This document shows positions 49,701-57,801 of a DNA stretch of 64,000 bases, piece by piece (position 1 is the stretch's first letter; each line of letters begins with the position of its first letter). The stretch lies in the NCBI GenBank assembly GCA_903813345.2, contig CAIIXF020000007.1, forward strand, positions 25,841,564-25,905,563. Reading direction: 5' to 3'. The notes under the pieces were generated by a model that was given only the letters and a program-made list of their open reading frames with translations, was not told the DNA's origin and ran no database searches. The stretch is from Owenia fusiformis. Lineage: Eukaryota > Annelida > Polychaeta > Sabellida > Oweniidae. Position numbers and translations under genes: made by a program.

Positions 49701-50619
49701 CCATTTGCTTTATCCCAATGAGATTTTGAGCTAGAAGTGTTTGTATTGCCAGCTGCTCCAAGTCTTGTTTCACTGTTCTGGTACTGTCTTGTTTTTTCTT
49801 TTTCAAGTTTGGTTTAGAGTGTTGCACAGTACTAACACTGTCTTGTTTTTGCTTTTTCAAGTTTGGTTTGGAGTGTTGCACTGTACTAATACTGTCTTGT
49901 TTTTGCTTTTTCAAGTTTGGTTTGGAGTGTTGCACTGTACTGATACTGTCTTGTTTTTGCTTTTTCAAATTTGGTTTGGAGTGTTGCACTGTATTAACAC
50001 TGTCTTGTTTTTGCTTTTTCAAATTTGGTTTGGAGTGTTGCACTGTACTAACACTGTCTTGTTTTTGCTTTTTCAAGTTTGGTTTGGAGTGTTGCTCTGT
50101 ACTAACACTGTCTTGTTTTTTCTGTATCATGTTTGGGGGAAGTGGAGTGATACCAGGTTGCTTCAAAGGTACATGGTTTGATTTGTCTGGTTCTTTTCCA
50201 ATTTCCATAGGCGTTCTTGATAAATGACAGAATCCCAGACATTCCGAAATATTTTCAGATTCCAGATTTTGCATTCCACGTATTAGTTTTTCTAAGTGTT
50301 TCTTTTTCTCTGTGATTTCAGCCCATTGCTTGGCACCCTCATCAGTGTTCATCACCCTTGTGTAAACATATGTGTCAGAAAAGGGGAGGGGTTCAATATC
50401 AGGAGGGAGAGGAGCTTTGTAATTACCATATTTCTTATATAGCATTACACTATAGCTATCTCCATTGGGTAATGTCTTCTGTTCTTCAGTTAAATTAACA
50501 CATTTCTTGACCCCAGAAAAACCAAATGGAATGAGTTTTTTGTCAAAACGTTTGATTTTTTCCACTGGCGCCAAAAGAGGCTCATCGGCCTTAAACCAGC
50601 TTAATCCTTGCCTTGGCAT
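43732..50619 (-). CDS. Giant THAP-domain protein (2295 residues), novel repeat architecture
   Basis: This is one intronless 6.9-kb frame; an in-frame TAA 12 bases upstream supports the ATG at 50619. Layout: 1-130, an N-terminal segment (SWFKADEPLLAPVEKIKRF) I do not recognise. 167-285, seven 18-residue repeats (QDSVSTVQHSKPNLKKQK). 556-770, about 21 decapeptides (MNKKQPMPVD). 1074-1165, a THAP zinc finger with C1077, C1081, C1133, H1136, W1113, P1104 and an AVP box (AVPSRY). 1180-1300 is helical and 1300-1400 a charged coiled coil. 1400-1550 is a possible globular region. 1570-1822 has four basic YxFEPxxRLKxGR-type modules alternating with acidic EYNSSDYETDYSD. The tail holds eight or more SUMO-consensus lysines. 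THAP fingers bind DNA, so a nuclear regulator is likely. The finger is internal, whereas in most THAP proteins it is N-terminal. A transposon-derived origin is possible, but no transposase domain was recognised. Confidence 0.9.
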   Translation of the reverse strand: MPRQGLSWFKADEPLLAPVEKIKRFDKKLIPFGFSGVKKCVNLTEEQKTLPNGDSYSVMLYKKYGNYKAPLPPDIEPLPFSDTYVYTRVMNTDEGAKQWAEITEKKKHLEKLIRGMQNLESENISECLGFCHLSRTPMEIGKEPDKSNHVPLKQPGITPLPPNMIQKKQDSVSTEQHSKPNLKKQKQDSVSTVQHSKPNLKKQKQDSVNTVQHSKPNLKKQKQDSISTVQHSKPNLKKQKQDSISTVQHSKPNLKKQKQDSVSTVQHSKPNLKKKKQDSTRTVKQDLEQLAIQTLLAQNLIGIKQMVDQAKASGKSVILIPIVNNWNSNPPQAKKNTALVCPPGMNQTSNISTGPPQRPLDPTMVKQQQNSTVDNSDISEQPPPAKMLKLSTDPNKESEVTVNDKSKTDVPVTGKDNSETVPQLSLLKNKAIILKSEIPKSTIGGKKEPPHVPTNDTSREPVPLNKRPTTNTLPTAEFNKTVSIPAPQAINTTIGKTDAKHEDGTPKTTDLFIKGPTGQTIHVKCDLQKGQTAPSLSEAQLRAILAAAEMAKHAIPLNINKQQSMPVNMNKKQPMPVDMNKKQPLPVDMNKKQPMHVDMNKKQPMPVVMNKKQPTRVDMNKKQCVPIDMNKKQPMPVVMNKKQPMSVQAIPVDMNKKQDEPSSMNKKQPISVDVNKKQPVPVDMNMKQPMSVDVSKKQPMSVDVSKKQDESSSMIKKQPISVDVNKKQPMPVDMNKKLPVLIFTNKKQAMPVDRSKKQAIPVDMNEKQAKRIPEMNTNQNRISLSNASNKPKCMDKQARELIGSSVPEKQDQVLSLKSMHRMHEDNPHLDSTLSSQSTKLAFKTPQLMHETTRKVSQQPALRNQNPVTQRGESNDQELDSGDPLLELDSHAQQTEGSIESVMQEICHVESCIFPPMRVSKSIQTQPVCIPLSANQINKSTNITEKECDEEMPRDILNYETGEIEVEVGNIQNKNGNLTTECDKTVEQKVSDSVESVLTQNKNDNNPDHSNKGLIQESEDEHMEVSEVSQTMHTAEDMTEKQKGDDDGIQDHSPARKKWRSSIGFTDDDIARWSRKCCVMQCRANSTIFNFDSERSNKVTFHKIPKDTIQRHTWLVHLQSPKASKSSLEDLYVCSIHFKTGDFEDKEMTKLKNSAVPSRYLWTKGPECEDDKKPKECQCKYILQQHYGEMLFDFNNKETELKELWDIFQLYFEESKFRLENIAKFYTELHYKMHLINHMKQYCEANMMSIFADRIEDSEMFHAVTGCPNIIAFVALYEYLQIGQDEERIAQWEKACALSTELVERKYKDEIEQSRKEPSEPSTEVKLLQKLLEKYENKSNQDLLDKNEEEKRKVEEEARLRQEKINKSIAECQRRKREAAEKKRQEDAAKGIHRKPHRGRKILRVDSDEELIDGKLYKKKDLINGRPISEFNFEEFINTNFPPLPKKEGKNELLSIDELFLTLFKLKMNSNIFDIACINNMEIEYILKTVSKWQTYMYLRLSGEEVSVGRIRLNLPDCVKNLHPNLRLAVDGNDVSLSPVEDLMAQCNLDDSSESDINIEEINQEFKHGRSPYRFEPKARLKKDRGGKVNKKTKKGKRTSPEILKRGGKILSHPDSVKHKKSMKEEAFEYNSSDYETDYSDEDIDSDCMNPELMGYRFEPCLRLKEGRTKKYKLKESKIVKGAQRKETKIKKENEAVSNGTPKLERNEYNSSDYETYFSDVEDDYVLGSRPYMFEPKLRLKEGRNGKRNEKSLAREESSKGIEQQNSIEYNSDDYETDYISSDYEPYYSDSDSESGMWGYKFPDMRLKPGRKKKYTLKASKLREMKSKVKQSPPQLKMEVYSEEPGTSTGAYTDFGLKLNETSDASDVDSNATKGYKGGDISDTDSNATRGYGDVKMEDVEDEASLYAAKFEPDSTEDMATTSQDMCYSDDTKPRLDTVEEYLCGGSDKPTLQGFKTEQPLAVPFAGVQYSSLKTEVSIKVEIEKNANEDDALSETSEISNMQSTSASNDLCSIGSESLGTGSFIIKNEPYDPEYDSSIYGATEATQTFTDEMGNTYRAQIIDRGSLNRNEYTTVHLGNEQNDQNFQSPNLGAAFPDGEFKVLLNPEFGKTGQQIAKSKCTNSEKLSEKEEGDSFKQHFDINDTVKDGAGFVNIEVPTKQEVEFFTKSQNYIGNLQKELTNDSDFIKLEIPDEEMDFGAESSFDLKENMNHDSVFENEYATKIEPGNVKLENNNIKHNEDDNVTMEERDMDTTEWYDNTDEKKDILSSINMSDIPNGWTTCYVKLKRHVRKGANKR
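43915..45132 (-). other. SUMO-consensus cluster in the THAP protein tail
   Basis: Residues 1830-2235 contain canonical hydrophobic-K-x-E sites at K1836, K1895, K1955, K1973, K1979, K2026, K2186 and K2228. There are also non-aliphatic variants at K1909, K2158 and K2221. Several are followed by acidic residues (IKLEIPDEEMD, VKMEDVEDE), the negatively charged extension preferred by the conjugating enzyme. Multi-SUMO tails are common in nuclear-body proteins and repressors. Modification itself is inference. Confidence 0.6.
45154..45912 (-). repeat. Four-copy basic/acidic protein module in the THAP gene
   Basis: Basic modules start at Y1572, Y1655, Y1731 and Y1799, with core Y-x-FEP-x-x-RLK-x-GR and a lysine-rich tail; the fourth reads YKFPDMRLKPGR. 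Acidic partners EYNSSDYETDYSD or close variants start at E1628, E1707 and E1768. Spacing shortens from 83 to 76 to 68 residues. This is a diverged tandem array of about 75-residue units. I know of no named domain with this pattern. Confidence 0.75.
47125..47400 (-). other. THAP zinc-finger region
   Basis: These are residues 1074-1165 of the frame 43732-50619. The C-x3-C...C-x2-H zinc set has a 51-residue central gap, the conserved W1113 and P1104 (FHKIPKD), and the AVP motif just after the last ligand at 1154-1156. The full set of THAP signatures is intact, so sequence-specific DNA binding is expected. Confidence 0.9.
48310..48954 (-). repeat. 30-bp coding minisatellite (decapeptide array)
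   Basis: About 21 copies of a 30-base unit encode MNKKQPMPVD and variants (PISVDVNKKQ, DEPSSMNKKQ), residues 556-770. A larger-order repeat is visible: DEPSSMNKKQPISVDVNKKQ recurs around 659 and 709 with small changes. The reverse strand stays open through the array only because of its composition. Confidence 0.85.
49750..50125 (-). repeat. 54-bp coding minisatellite (18-residue array)
   Basis: Seven units with an exact 54-base period encode KKQKQDSVSTVQHSKPNL. The QDS positions are 169, 187, 205, 223, 241, 259 and 277. Near-identity of the copies indicates recent expansion, and copy number is likely variable between individuals. Confidence 0.9.
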
Positions 50620-50671
50620 TATGATACTTTATACGTACATCAATTTAATTTCACCAACATAACAAATGCAC

Positions 50672-51126
50672 CTAGAATATACCTCCTAACTATGAGTTCA
50701 CATAGGACATTAATGAATCCATTAATCGCTCCATGTGAAAACATAAACTTTGAGGAGTCGTGTTTCGATCAACTGTATATAAGTTTATGGTTTATCTAAT
50801 CAGATTTGTGAATGAAGTGTCAATGTCTATTTGTTGCTTTCATAAACCTCTGGGAGAAATTGTGACTGCTACTCACATTCCTAGAGACAGCAAAATTGTT
50901 GATGTTTCGGCAGATGAACTTTTGGTGTATTTCCTGCAATATCGAATTTTATTTAATAATAACAAACTCATAACAGTGATTGTTATATAGGCAAAATGTT
51001 CATGCAAAAACAATACAACAATACAAGTATTAACTGATATGTAGCTTATGGCACTCATGGTTCTTAGCTTAATAGACTAGATATTATGTTCAAGTGTACA
51101 TTGTAGATGCAATTAAATGTTTTTAT
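50672..51126. other. Upstream of the THAP gene, nothing firm
   Basis: A possible minus-strand acceptor (ggtatattctag) places the start of the coding exon at 50671. This would allow a spliced leader exon further right. There is no CpG-rich promoter patch and no other gene. Confidence 0.3.
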
Positions 51127-51780
51127 CCCATCGAACAAAGTTCGGAGGGATATAGGGAATGCCTCCGTTCGTCCATCCGTCTGTCCGTCCATCTGTTCCG
51201 GGCAATAACTCAAATACCGTTGGCCCGTTTTTTATCATATTCTGAACACATATACCATATGGGGGAAGAAGTTCTGCTCAAAAGCTGATTTTCAAAATGG
51301 CCATTTTAGTGCCGATTTTACAGTAATTTAGGTGCAATATGTAAAACTGTAATAGCAATATGTTTTAAATGTAAAAAATTATATAGGATATTAATAAAGC
51401 TAGAAATGTAGATATTAAAGAAGCACATGGCAGCCATCTTGAAAAATGGCGGCATTTACTCATTATTTTACGATTTTTGCTGTAACTCGAAAAGTAGTAG
51501 AGCGATTCTGTTCATATTTGGTATGTGAATACTATAAACATGGCACACTGTCTAATGACATTTTTGGTAGAAGGTGGCCATTTTGAAAAATGGCCACCAT
51601 TTTAACGTATTTTACTATAACTCGAAAAGCAGTGGAGCAATTTTGCTCATATTTGGTATGTGAATACTATAAGCATGGCACACTGTCTAATGACACTTTT
51701 GCTATATATATTTTGTTTGTAAAAATGCCAGCCATGTCTGTTCGATTGGATTTGTTACGCTTTAGCGTTGCTTTTGTCTA
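51127..51780. repeat. Interspersed repeat with GTCC-rich head and internal duplication
   Basis: The left edge reads cgaacaaagttcgga and then ccgttcgtccatccgtctgtccgtccatc (51167-51196), a simple-repeat head often seen in invertebrate repeats. Two 85-base direct copies (51483-51570 and 51617-51700; taactcgaaaag...ggcacactgtctaatgaca) flank a perfect palindrome with 12-bp arms GGTGGCCATTTT at 51573-51598. It is non-coding. Confidence 0.65.
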
Positions 51781-51794
51781 GTTTCCCTTATTTC

Positions 51795-52032
51795 TTCAAT
51801 GAGAATTGAGTGGTGGGAACATAGTTAAGTGACAGGGTCATAATTGAGTAGTGTGCTCTAAATTGAGTAATGGGGACATGAGTGGTTTGGATGTAATTTT
51901 TGTTTTAACCGAGTGGTAGGAACATAGTTGATCGATTGCAACAAAAACGAGTGGATGGAACAGAAATAATGGCGTGGTATATGATTGAGTGGTGTGCCTC
52001 AAACTGAATGGTGAAAACATAAATGAGGCAGA
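51795..52032. repeat. Degenerate tandem repeat, unit gagtggtgggaacata
   Basis: At least six imperfect copies of a motif like attgagtggtgggaacatag occur at irregular 25-45-base intervals (for example 51803, 51843, 51866, 51909, 51948 and 51985). This is an old decayed minisatellite. Confidence 0.5.
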
Positions 52033-52557
52033 GTTTGGTACATACAAAGTAAAGCTTGCAAGTCCTACTTAGTTATTTTCTCTCACCTTAATTTGCAGTT
52101 GTTTTTCCATTCTTCACAAAATAGATGTGGCAAAGAAAATGTTACAAAATGTGTCGCTCATCTCAATGTAACAAAGGCGCATCTGTGAACTATCAATTCA
52201 TTGTATTATCATTGTGCAGCTGATCTATTCATTCCTGAAAATATTACAAAATAAACAAATCTAAAATAATCTACCGGTATTTACAGTAAGAGGAGGGAAA
52301 ACCCCATGATTCAATTGATGACATATGATTTCCTCCTTCTCGCACCTCCTTTCCTGGAAGTACTTACCCTCCATCTTGGTTTTCAAAGTTTTCATATTGA
52401 CCTAGTTTTAAACCAATCAACGATCCACTCGCTAAACCAATCAGCGACGATGTCATCTCAATACAGATTTACATTATATGCGTATGTCATCTTTGAACCC
52501 TGGGGTTTCTCCCCCTCTTATTTACAGTGTAAAATCCATAAATAAGAATGGCATAGT

Positions 52558-52864
52558 TTAACCCTTATCCTCCCAGAAGCGCTTTAAAGTGTGGTCAGCT
52601 ACAACCCTCTATATAGTTTCAGAGACAGAGTTATTTCATGATTTCATGATTCCATGATTCTGTCATGTCAGCACTACCATTTCTAAAGCTGTTTATATGA
52701 CCACAATATTGATAAATTGATAGAAAAATGGCGGTTCAGAGATTGGTCTTCTTGATCAATTTAAAATTAAAAAAATTTATAATTATTTCAACCTTGATTT
52801 TAAGCTTTCGGAAAGGGGCAAAATTGCACTTTTCCGCCATTTAAATCGGGAGGATAAAGGTTAA
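52558..52864. mobile_element. TTAA-flanked (piggyBac-type) MITE
   Basis: TTAACCCTTATCCTCCC at 52558-52574 matches the complement of ggaggataaaggttaa at the right end, which closes with TTAA at 52861-52864. One mismatch is seen in 17. The 307-base element has no open frame. It is the third TTAA element in the window, and its TIR differs from the other two, so it belongs to a separate family. Confidence 0.7.
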
Positions 52865-53129
52865 AAAACCTAAATAAAATAGTGAAAAATGAATCCATAA
52901 TTTGAAAACGCATATTCAGATTGATCATTCTTTTTACTTTGTACTTACAAACTAATCAATCATTAGTTTGCAGACTTGACAAAGGATTGGCATCGATATG
53001 GCAAACCGAATTCAACATTGTTTTTCTTTTATACCTATCTGTTGAAAACAATCTGTAAAAAACACAGTCCTTAATGGTCACTGATTGACAACATTTTAAT
53101 GCGGAAATTATTTAATATATAAATTTTAT

Positions 53130-53430
53130 ATAACTGTTTTTGTTAACTTTTAACATTTTTAGTGCAATTTTTTTGTTATTTTCTACCAATTATTGAGAAC
53201 GAAATGAAACATCTATCCCAACTTCATTGGAACAAAATGACATATACACAAACTTTCCTTTTTACAATTACAATATTGCGAGACCTAAACAGGTTGTGTA
53301 TATGTGGATCGTTTTGTTCCAATGAGGTTGGGATAGATGTTTCACTTCATTTCGAACATATGATACCAAGAAACAAAACAAAAAAAAAAGATGTGTTTTC
53401 TAAAACAAAATTGAGAAAAGTTTATATTTT
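53130..53430. repeat. Hairpin with about 50-bp high-identity core
   Basis: About 53199-53252 and 53296-53358 are inverted copies (gaaacatctatcccaac, cattggaacaaaa). The loop is about 43 bases. Weaker T-rich/A-rich complementarity extends another 40 or so bases outward on each side. It is probably a small foldback element. Confidence 0.6.
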
Positions 53431-53704
53431 TTTCAAATTAAATTGTTATCATTCAAAAGATGATCATTAAATTGACGATGTGTAAAATTTTCAGAATTTT
53501 TTGGTGACTCAGTTCAAGAGAAACAAGCACCTGAGATTTTGATAATAGTCTTGCAACTTCCTGAAAATCAATTTGCCAATTTTGGTCCCAATTGTGAATT
53601 CTAGAAGTTTGCACCCACTTAAGAAAACATCCTGTTGAGATCACTGATACTAGAAGCCAAAAATTGATATCATAAAAAAGCAGATAATTACATAGTGTAC
53701 TTAC

Positions 53705-53871
53705 CTGCGTTGAAAGTCATTTGAAAGCATCCAAGAATATCAAATTCTGACACTTCTACAGATTAAAGCTATCACATATAGGTACACAACACGGCTGTGC
53801 TGATCATCGGAAGATGAATGTCACTAGGTGAAACAGGTATCTTCTCTGGAATTCTAATGACTTGGGTTCAT
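53705..53871 (-). other. Candidate noncoding leader exon of the THAP gene
   Basis: On the minus strand a good acceptor (ttattttgctttcag) and a strong donor (AACGCAG|GTAAGTAC) bracket 167 bases. All frames carry stops, so it would be untranslated. It lies 3 kb upstream of the THAP ATG on the same strand, and a possible receiving acceptor is at 50672-50673. An internal leader exon still needs a further first exon upstream of 53871. Confidence 0.35.
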
Positions 53872-55446
53872 CTGAAAGCAAAATAACATGAGAGATACAA
53901 TCTTAAGTGCTGAACATGTCACATGTTTGATGTACTCAGGTCACTGTAAGTTATTTGTTCTTCATGCTGTACAATCTTAGTAAGTGGATATATTTAATTA
54001 TTTGACTTTGATTTCAAACTTGGAGGCTTTAGCAACTTCAATATTTGAAGGAGATTGGTTTGTAAAAAAACTGATGTCTTGTCACTATTTTCCTCATACC
54101 ACATAATAATCATTGAAATGCATGAGATATAATATTAAACAGTGCAATGATTTAATTTCACATTAAGGGTTTTATGGGTAACAAGTGATGTTCAACGAAC
54201 ATGTCCCTGCTACAGATTAACAGGTAAAAGTGATTTTTACCCCTTGTTGAATGCTATTTTATTTTATGAAAGTGTATGAAGTATAATATTTGATTCCTTT
54301 GTCATTTTAGGGATTTACAGGCAATACCTGTTAAGGAATACAGTCAGGTCATTGACAACTTGTGCAGGTTTGTAATGATCAATGATGGCCACACCTGGAG
54401 TATCTTTGTTCAAAGTGCTGTAACTGTCGGCATTAGTTTTCCTAGACTCAGGCATAAGCAATTAAAGGCAGAATCAGATCTATAGGGGGTGACAAAATTT
54501 CAAGCAATGTGTACAATTGACCTATTAATCTATTCCTTACAATGTCAAATACAATATCTCCCAAAAGATTCACGATATGTTATAAATTGGTAAAGTTATG
54601 AATGATTCAAAGTACAAAAATGGATGAAAAATGTTTAAATTCTTCCAAATAATAATGGTAACCATTCTTATAGAACAATAATACATTATTGTAAAAATCT
54701 TTAGTTTTCCTAGAATAAATTATGCACTTTTGTGATTTTTAGAAAATAGACATGACAAGGAATGACATGAACCAAAGATATTCTAAAATTTAGACAATTT
54801 TCTGTTAAGCCTGCTTGCTATATCTGATTCTCTCTTTAATTTTGATATTATTTTGACAGACGATTTTGTCTTCACTGCTAAGTTTCCCATACTTCCCCCA
54901 CAATGCAAAACATGAAAATCAAAAATGGATGAAAATTGGTGGAAATTTGAAGAGTCAGGTTAGATCGAATGGATGCCATTACAAAGCATTGTTTTGACTG
55001 ATTCATCGCTCATAATATTGAAAAAGAATCTTCGTCACAGAGAAGAAAAAAAGTAATGAAACTGCCGGTATTGTTAGGATAACATTTGTGTGCCTACGTG
55101 TTCAGCCCCCTGATTGGTTGAGAAAAGTTAGGTTTGAAATGATTTATGACCTGAGTGAGTAGATTTGATGTAACCTAGTCTGATGGATGACATAGAACAT
55201 ACTGGTAAGTAAATACATCGTTACATCACATCATTTCGTTATTTTAACCTTATGAACCAATTCCCGGAACATTCGCAAATTGGCTTTCCGTTTTTTACCA
55301 CAACCGATTTGAATTAGCCAATAAACATGATAGGGGTGTGAGAAATGACATGCCTTTCGGAAAATTTTGGGGAATATTTTCACTTCGTTTACATTTCTTG
55401 TATAACTGTACTTATTGTTGATCGGACGGAAAGATAAGCTGATGTA
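53872..55446. other. No gene seen
   Basis: The stretch is AT-rich non-coding sequence without recognised repeats. It may hold the first exon and promoter of the THAP gene, but no CpG patch or clear donor stands out. Confidence 0.35.
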
Positions 55447-55766
55447 GTTACACTGGAGTTCGTTTACTACCATTTGGAAGGCGAGGGTCCCATTCATCAG
55501 GTAACACTTATATGTCAAAGTTAAGTTCTTGTTTTTTTAACACTTACAAGGAGTAGGTCTGAAAAACCTACCCCTCTACACCATTATCTAATGAAGTCTT
55601 CATTAGATAATGGTGTTACCCCTCTACACAATGGAGTTACACTGGAGTTCGTTTACTACCATTTGGAAGGCGAGGGTCCCATTCATCAGGTAACACTTAT
55701 ATGTCAAAGTTAAGTTCTTGTTTTTTTAACACTTACAAGGAGTAGGTCTGAGAAAACCTACCCCTC
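55447..55766. repeat. Near-identical direct duplication, 189-bp offset
   Basis: About 130 bases from gttacactggagttcg to aacctacccctctac occur at 55447-55576 and again at 55636-55766 with almost no differences. The second copy includes the left terminal sequence of the adjacent foldback element, so the duplication covers the element's edge. It is either a very recent tandem duplication or an assembly artefact. Confidence 0.75.
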
Positions 55767-56734
55767 TACACCATTATCTAATGAAGTCTTCATTAGATAA
55801 TGGTGTTACCCCTCTACACCATTATCTAATGAAGTCTTCATTAGATAATGGTGTAGAGGGGTAGGTTTTCTCAGAAAACCTACCCCTCTACACCATTATG
55901 TAATGAAGTCTTCATTAGATAATGGTGTAGAGGGGTTATCCTGTTCCCGGACTATAGTCCTGTACGGAGCCAATACATTTGCCTGTACGATTACAACTTG
56001 GGAGAATTATCTACGCCCCTTCCACTTAAGAAACCTACCTCAATGCATTCTAGAACTCAAAATGTAACTTCTAATATATTGGAACCGCCGATTGTCTGGG
56101 TTAGTAGGCAGAACGAGGTCTTTTTGTTTCTTATGGCTCTTTTGGTTCGAAGTTCGATTAAGATGGCGGTTATAACGGAATTTCCCGAACTCTTCCGTAA
56201 TAGCACGAACTTGGTTTTTCGTTACTTCACTTCCATGTAAAATGGATTTGTTTCCGGTAAGAAACGTTGTTTAACCATTCGGTATACAGTTAAGAGCATA
56301 GGATGTCGACATGGCAGTAAATATTGAAAATATTGTATGAAATTTTCGAAATTCCCTCTTACCCGAAACAAATCCATTTTACACGGAAGTGACGTAACGA
56401 AAAACCAAGTTCGTGCTATTACGGAAGAGTTCGGGAAATTCCGTTATAACCGCCATCTTAATCGAACTTCGACCAAAAGAGCCATAAGAAACAAAAAGAC
56501 CTCGTTCTGCCAACTAACCCAGACAATCGGCGGTTCCAATATATTAGAAGTTACATTTTGAGTTGTAGAATGCATTGAGGTAGGTTTCTTAAGTGGAAGG
56601 GGCGTAGATAATTCTCCCAAGTTGTAATCGTACAGGCAAATGTATGGGCTCCGTACAGGACTATAGTCCTGGAACGGGATAATAGAGGGGTACATGTAGG
56701 TTTTCTCAGACCTACTCCTTGTAAGTGTTAAAAA
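55534..56734. mobile_element. Long-armed foldback element with serial palindromes
   Basis: The main arms 55936-56261 and 56357-56683 are inverted copies over about 326 bases at high identity (a few percent mismatch), with a 95-base spacer. The outer terminal sequence ttaacacttacaaggagtag appears at 55537 (again at about 55727) and inverted at 56712-56731. Between left terminus and left arm lie four palindromes built on ACACCATTATCTAATGAA-gtc-complement (55578-55616, 55768-55806, 55807-55863 with 27-bp arms, about 55886-55931), plus GTAGGTTTTC-tca-complement at 55861-55883. Mirror-image open frames in the two arms are by-products of the inversion. No transposase is present. Confidence 0.85.
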
Positions 56735-57229
56735 GAAGACCAAACAAAGCCTTGGATGTCGTGCCGTTTCTCGTTTCGTTGGGTACACAACTAAGTCCCG
56801 GGTATTAAATAAGCCCTTGTATGAACTGGTTCCCAGAATAAAAAATAAAGATTTCCGAAAAAAATTGAACCTCGCGACAATCGGAGCCTTTTCTAAAGCC
56901 TTTTCATATTCTAAGCATGGAACCATGATGTATCGAATGAACAACATTTTTGCTTTTTAATTCTATAGATATAAGCTTACCCTTCCCCTTGGAGCCCTCC
57001 ACATTCGTAAAAAACGAAAACTTAGGTTTTAAAATGTGTTCTCAAATTTTATTCTCTCCTTTTTGAAGAGTTGAGACACGCTAAATTTGCGAACGTCAAA
57101 CTCCGTTCAACAGTGTGTTCGGTCTTTCGCGATCATGAACACTTTAGATAACTGATTTCTTGATCTACAGTATGTAAGCTGAGACTAACATTTTTCTTAC
57201 TAAGATTTTATGATGGTCTCAGATGTAAG
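56735..57229. other. No gene seen
   Basis: The stretch has more CpG than elsewhere in the right flank and contains no recognised repeat. A minus-strand open frame that continues from the foldback arm into this stretch (to 56947) shows no domain. Confidence 0.35.
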
Positions 57230-57522
57230 CAATGGCGGATCCAGAAATGGGATGAATGGGGGGTGCCACGGACGTCAAATACGTTCTTCGAACGAGATAA
57301 GAATTTGGAATCCCAATCTCATTTCGCCAGAACATTCTTTTCGACTGTGGGGGGTGCCCAAATTTTGAGTCTGGAAAAAAATGTCCAAATTCAAGTTGAA
57401 AATTAAGGCCCATTTTTGCCCAAAATGGCCCATTTTTGAGGACCTACACATTTTTGGGGCCCTGAACAGGCCATGGCCCACCAAAGGGGGCAGGCCCCAT
57501 CCCCCCACTGGATCCGTCACTG
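57230..57522. mobile_element. Short MITE with ggcggatccag-type ends
   Basis: CAATGGCGGATCCAG at 57230-57244 is matched inverted by ctggatccgtcactg at 57508-57522 (13 of 15). Flanks tgtaag and tgtagg suggest a short target duplication. The 293-base interior is G-rich on the left (aatggggggtgcc twice) and C-rich on the right. Ends of this type recur in many animal MITEs; hAT-like is possible but not shown. Confidence 0.55.
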
Positions 57523-57801
57523 TGTAGGCCTAGGCCTAAGTGCCAAAAACTTAGAACAAAGAAGTGTAAGATTTGCCAAGTGTTTTCGAATGAAATGCGG
57601 AACGGAGGGGGAGTAGCTCATTTTCTCTTGAATTTTCTCAGGAGAAAGTTTACAATTGAATTGCTAGTGAATAGGCTCACGACACTAGGTCTCTGGGATT
57701 TTTTAAATGATGGGCTTCTAAGATATAAGATATATTAAAACATATTGTTTAAAATGTCTGCGTATCTATAACACTGTATAAGGCTGCCATCTTTAAAATA
57801 A

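Noticed and set aside
49741-50181. 146-codon plus-strand open frame with repeated VLFLLFQVWFGVLHCTN
   Set aside because: It is the reverse strand of the 54-bp coding minisatellite, not an independent membrane protein.
55998-56947. Two similar open frames (80 and 167 codons) on opposite strands
   Set aside because: They are mirror images created by the inverted arms of the foldback element.
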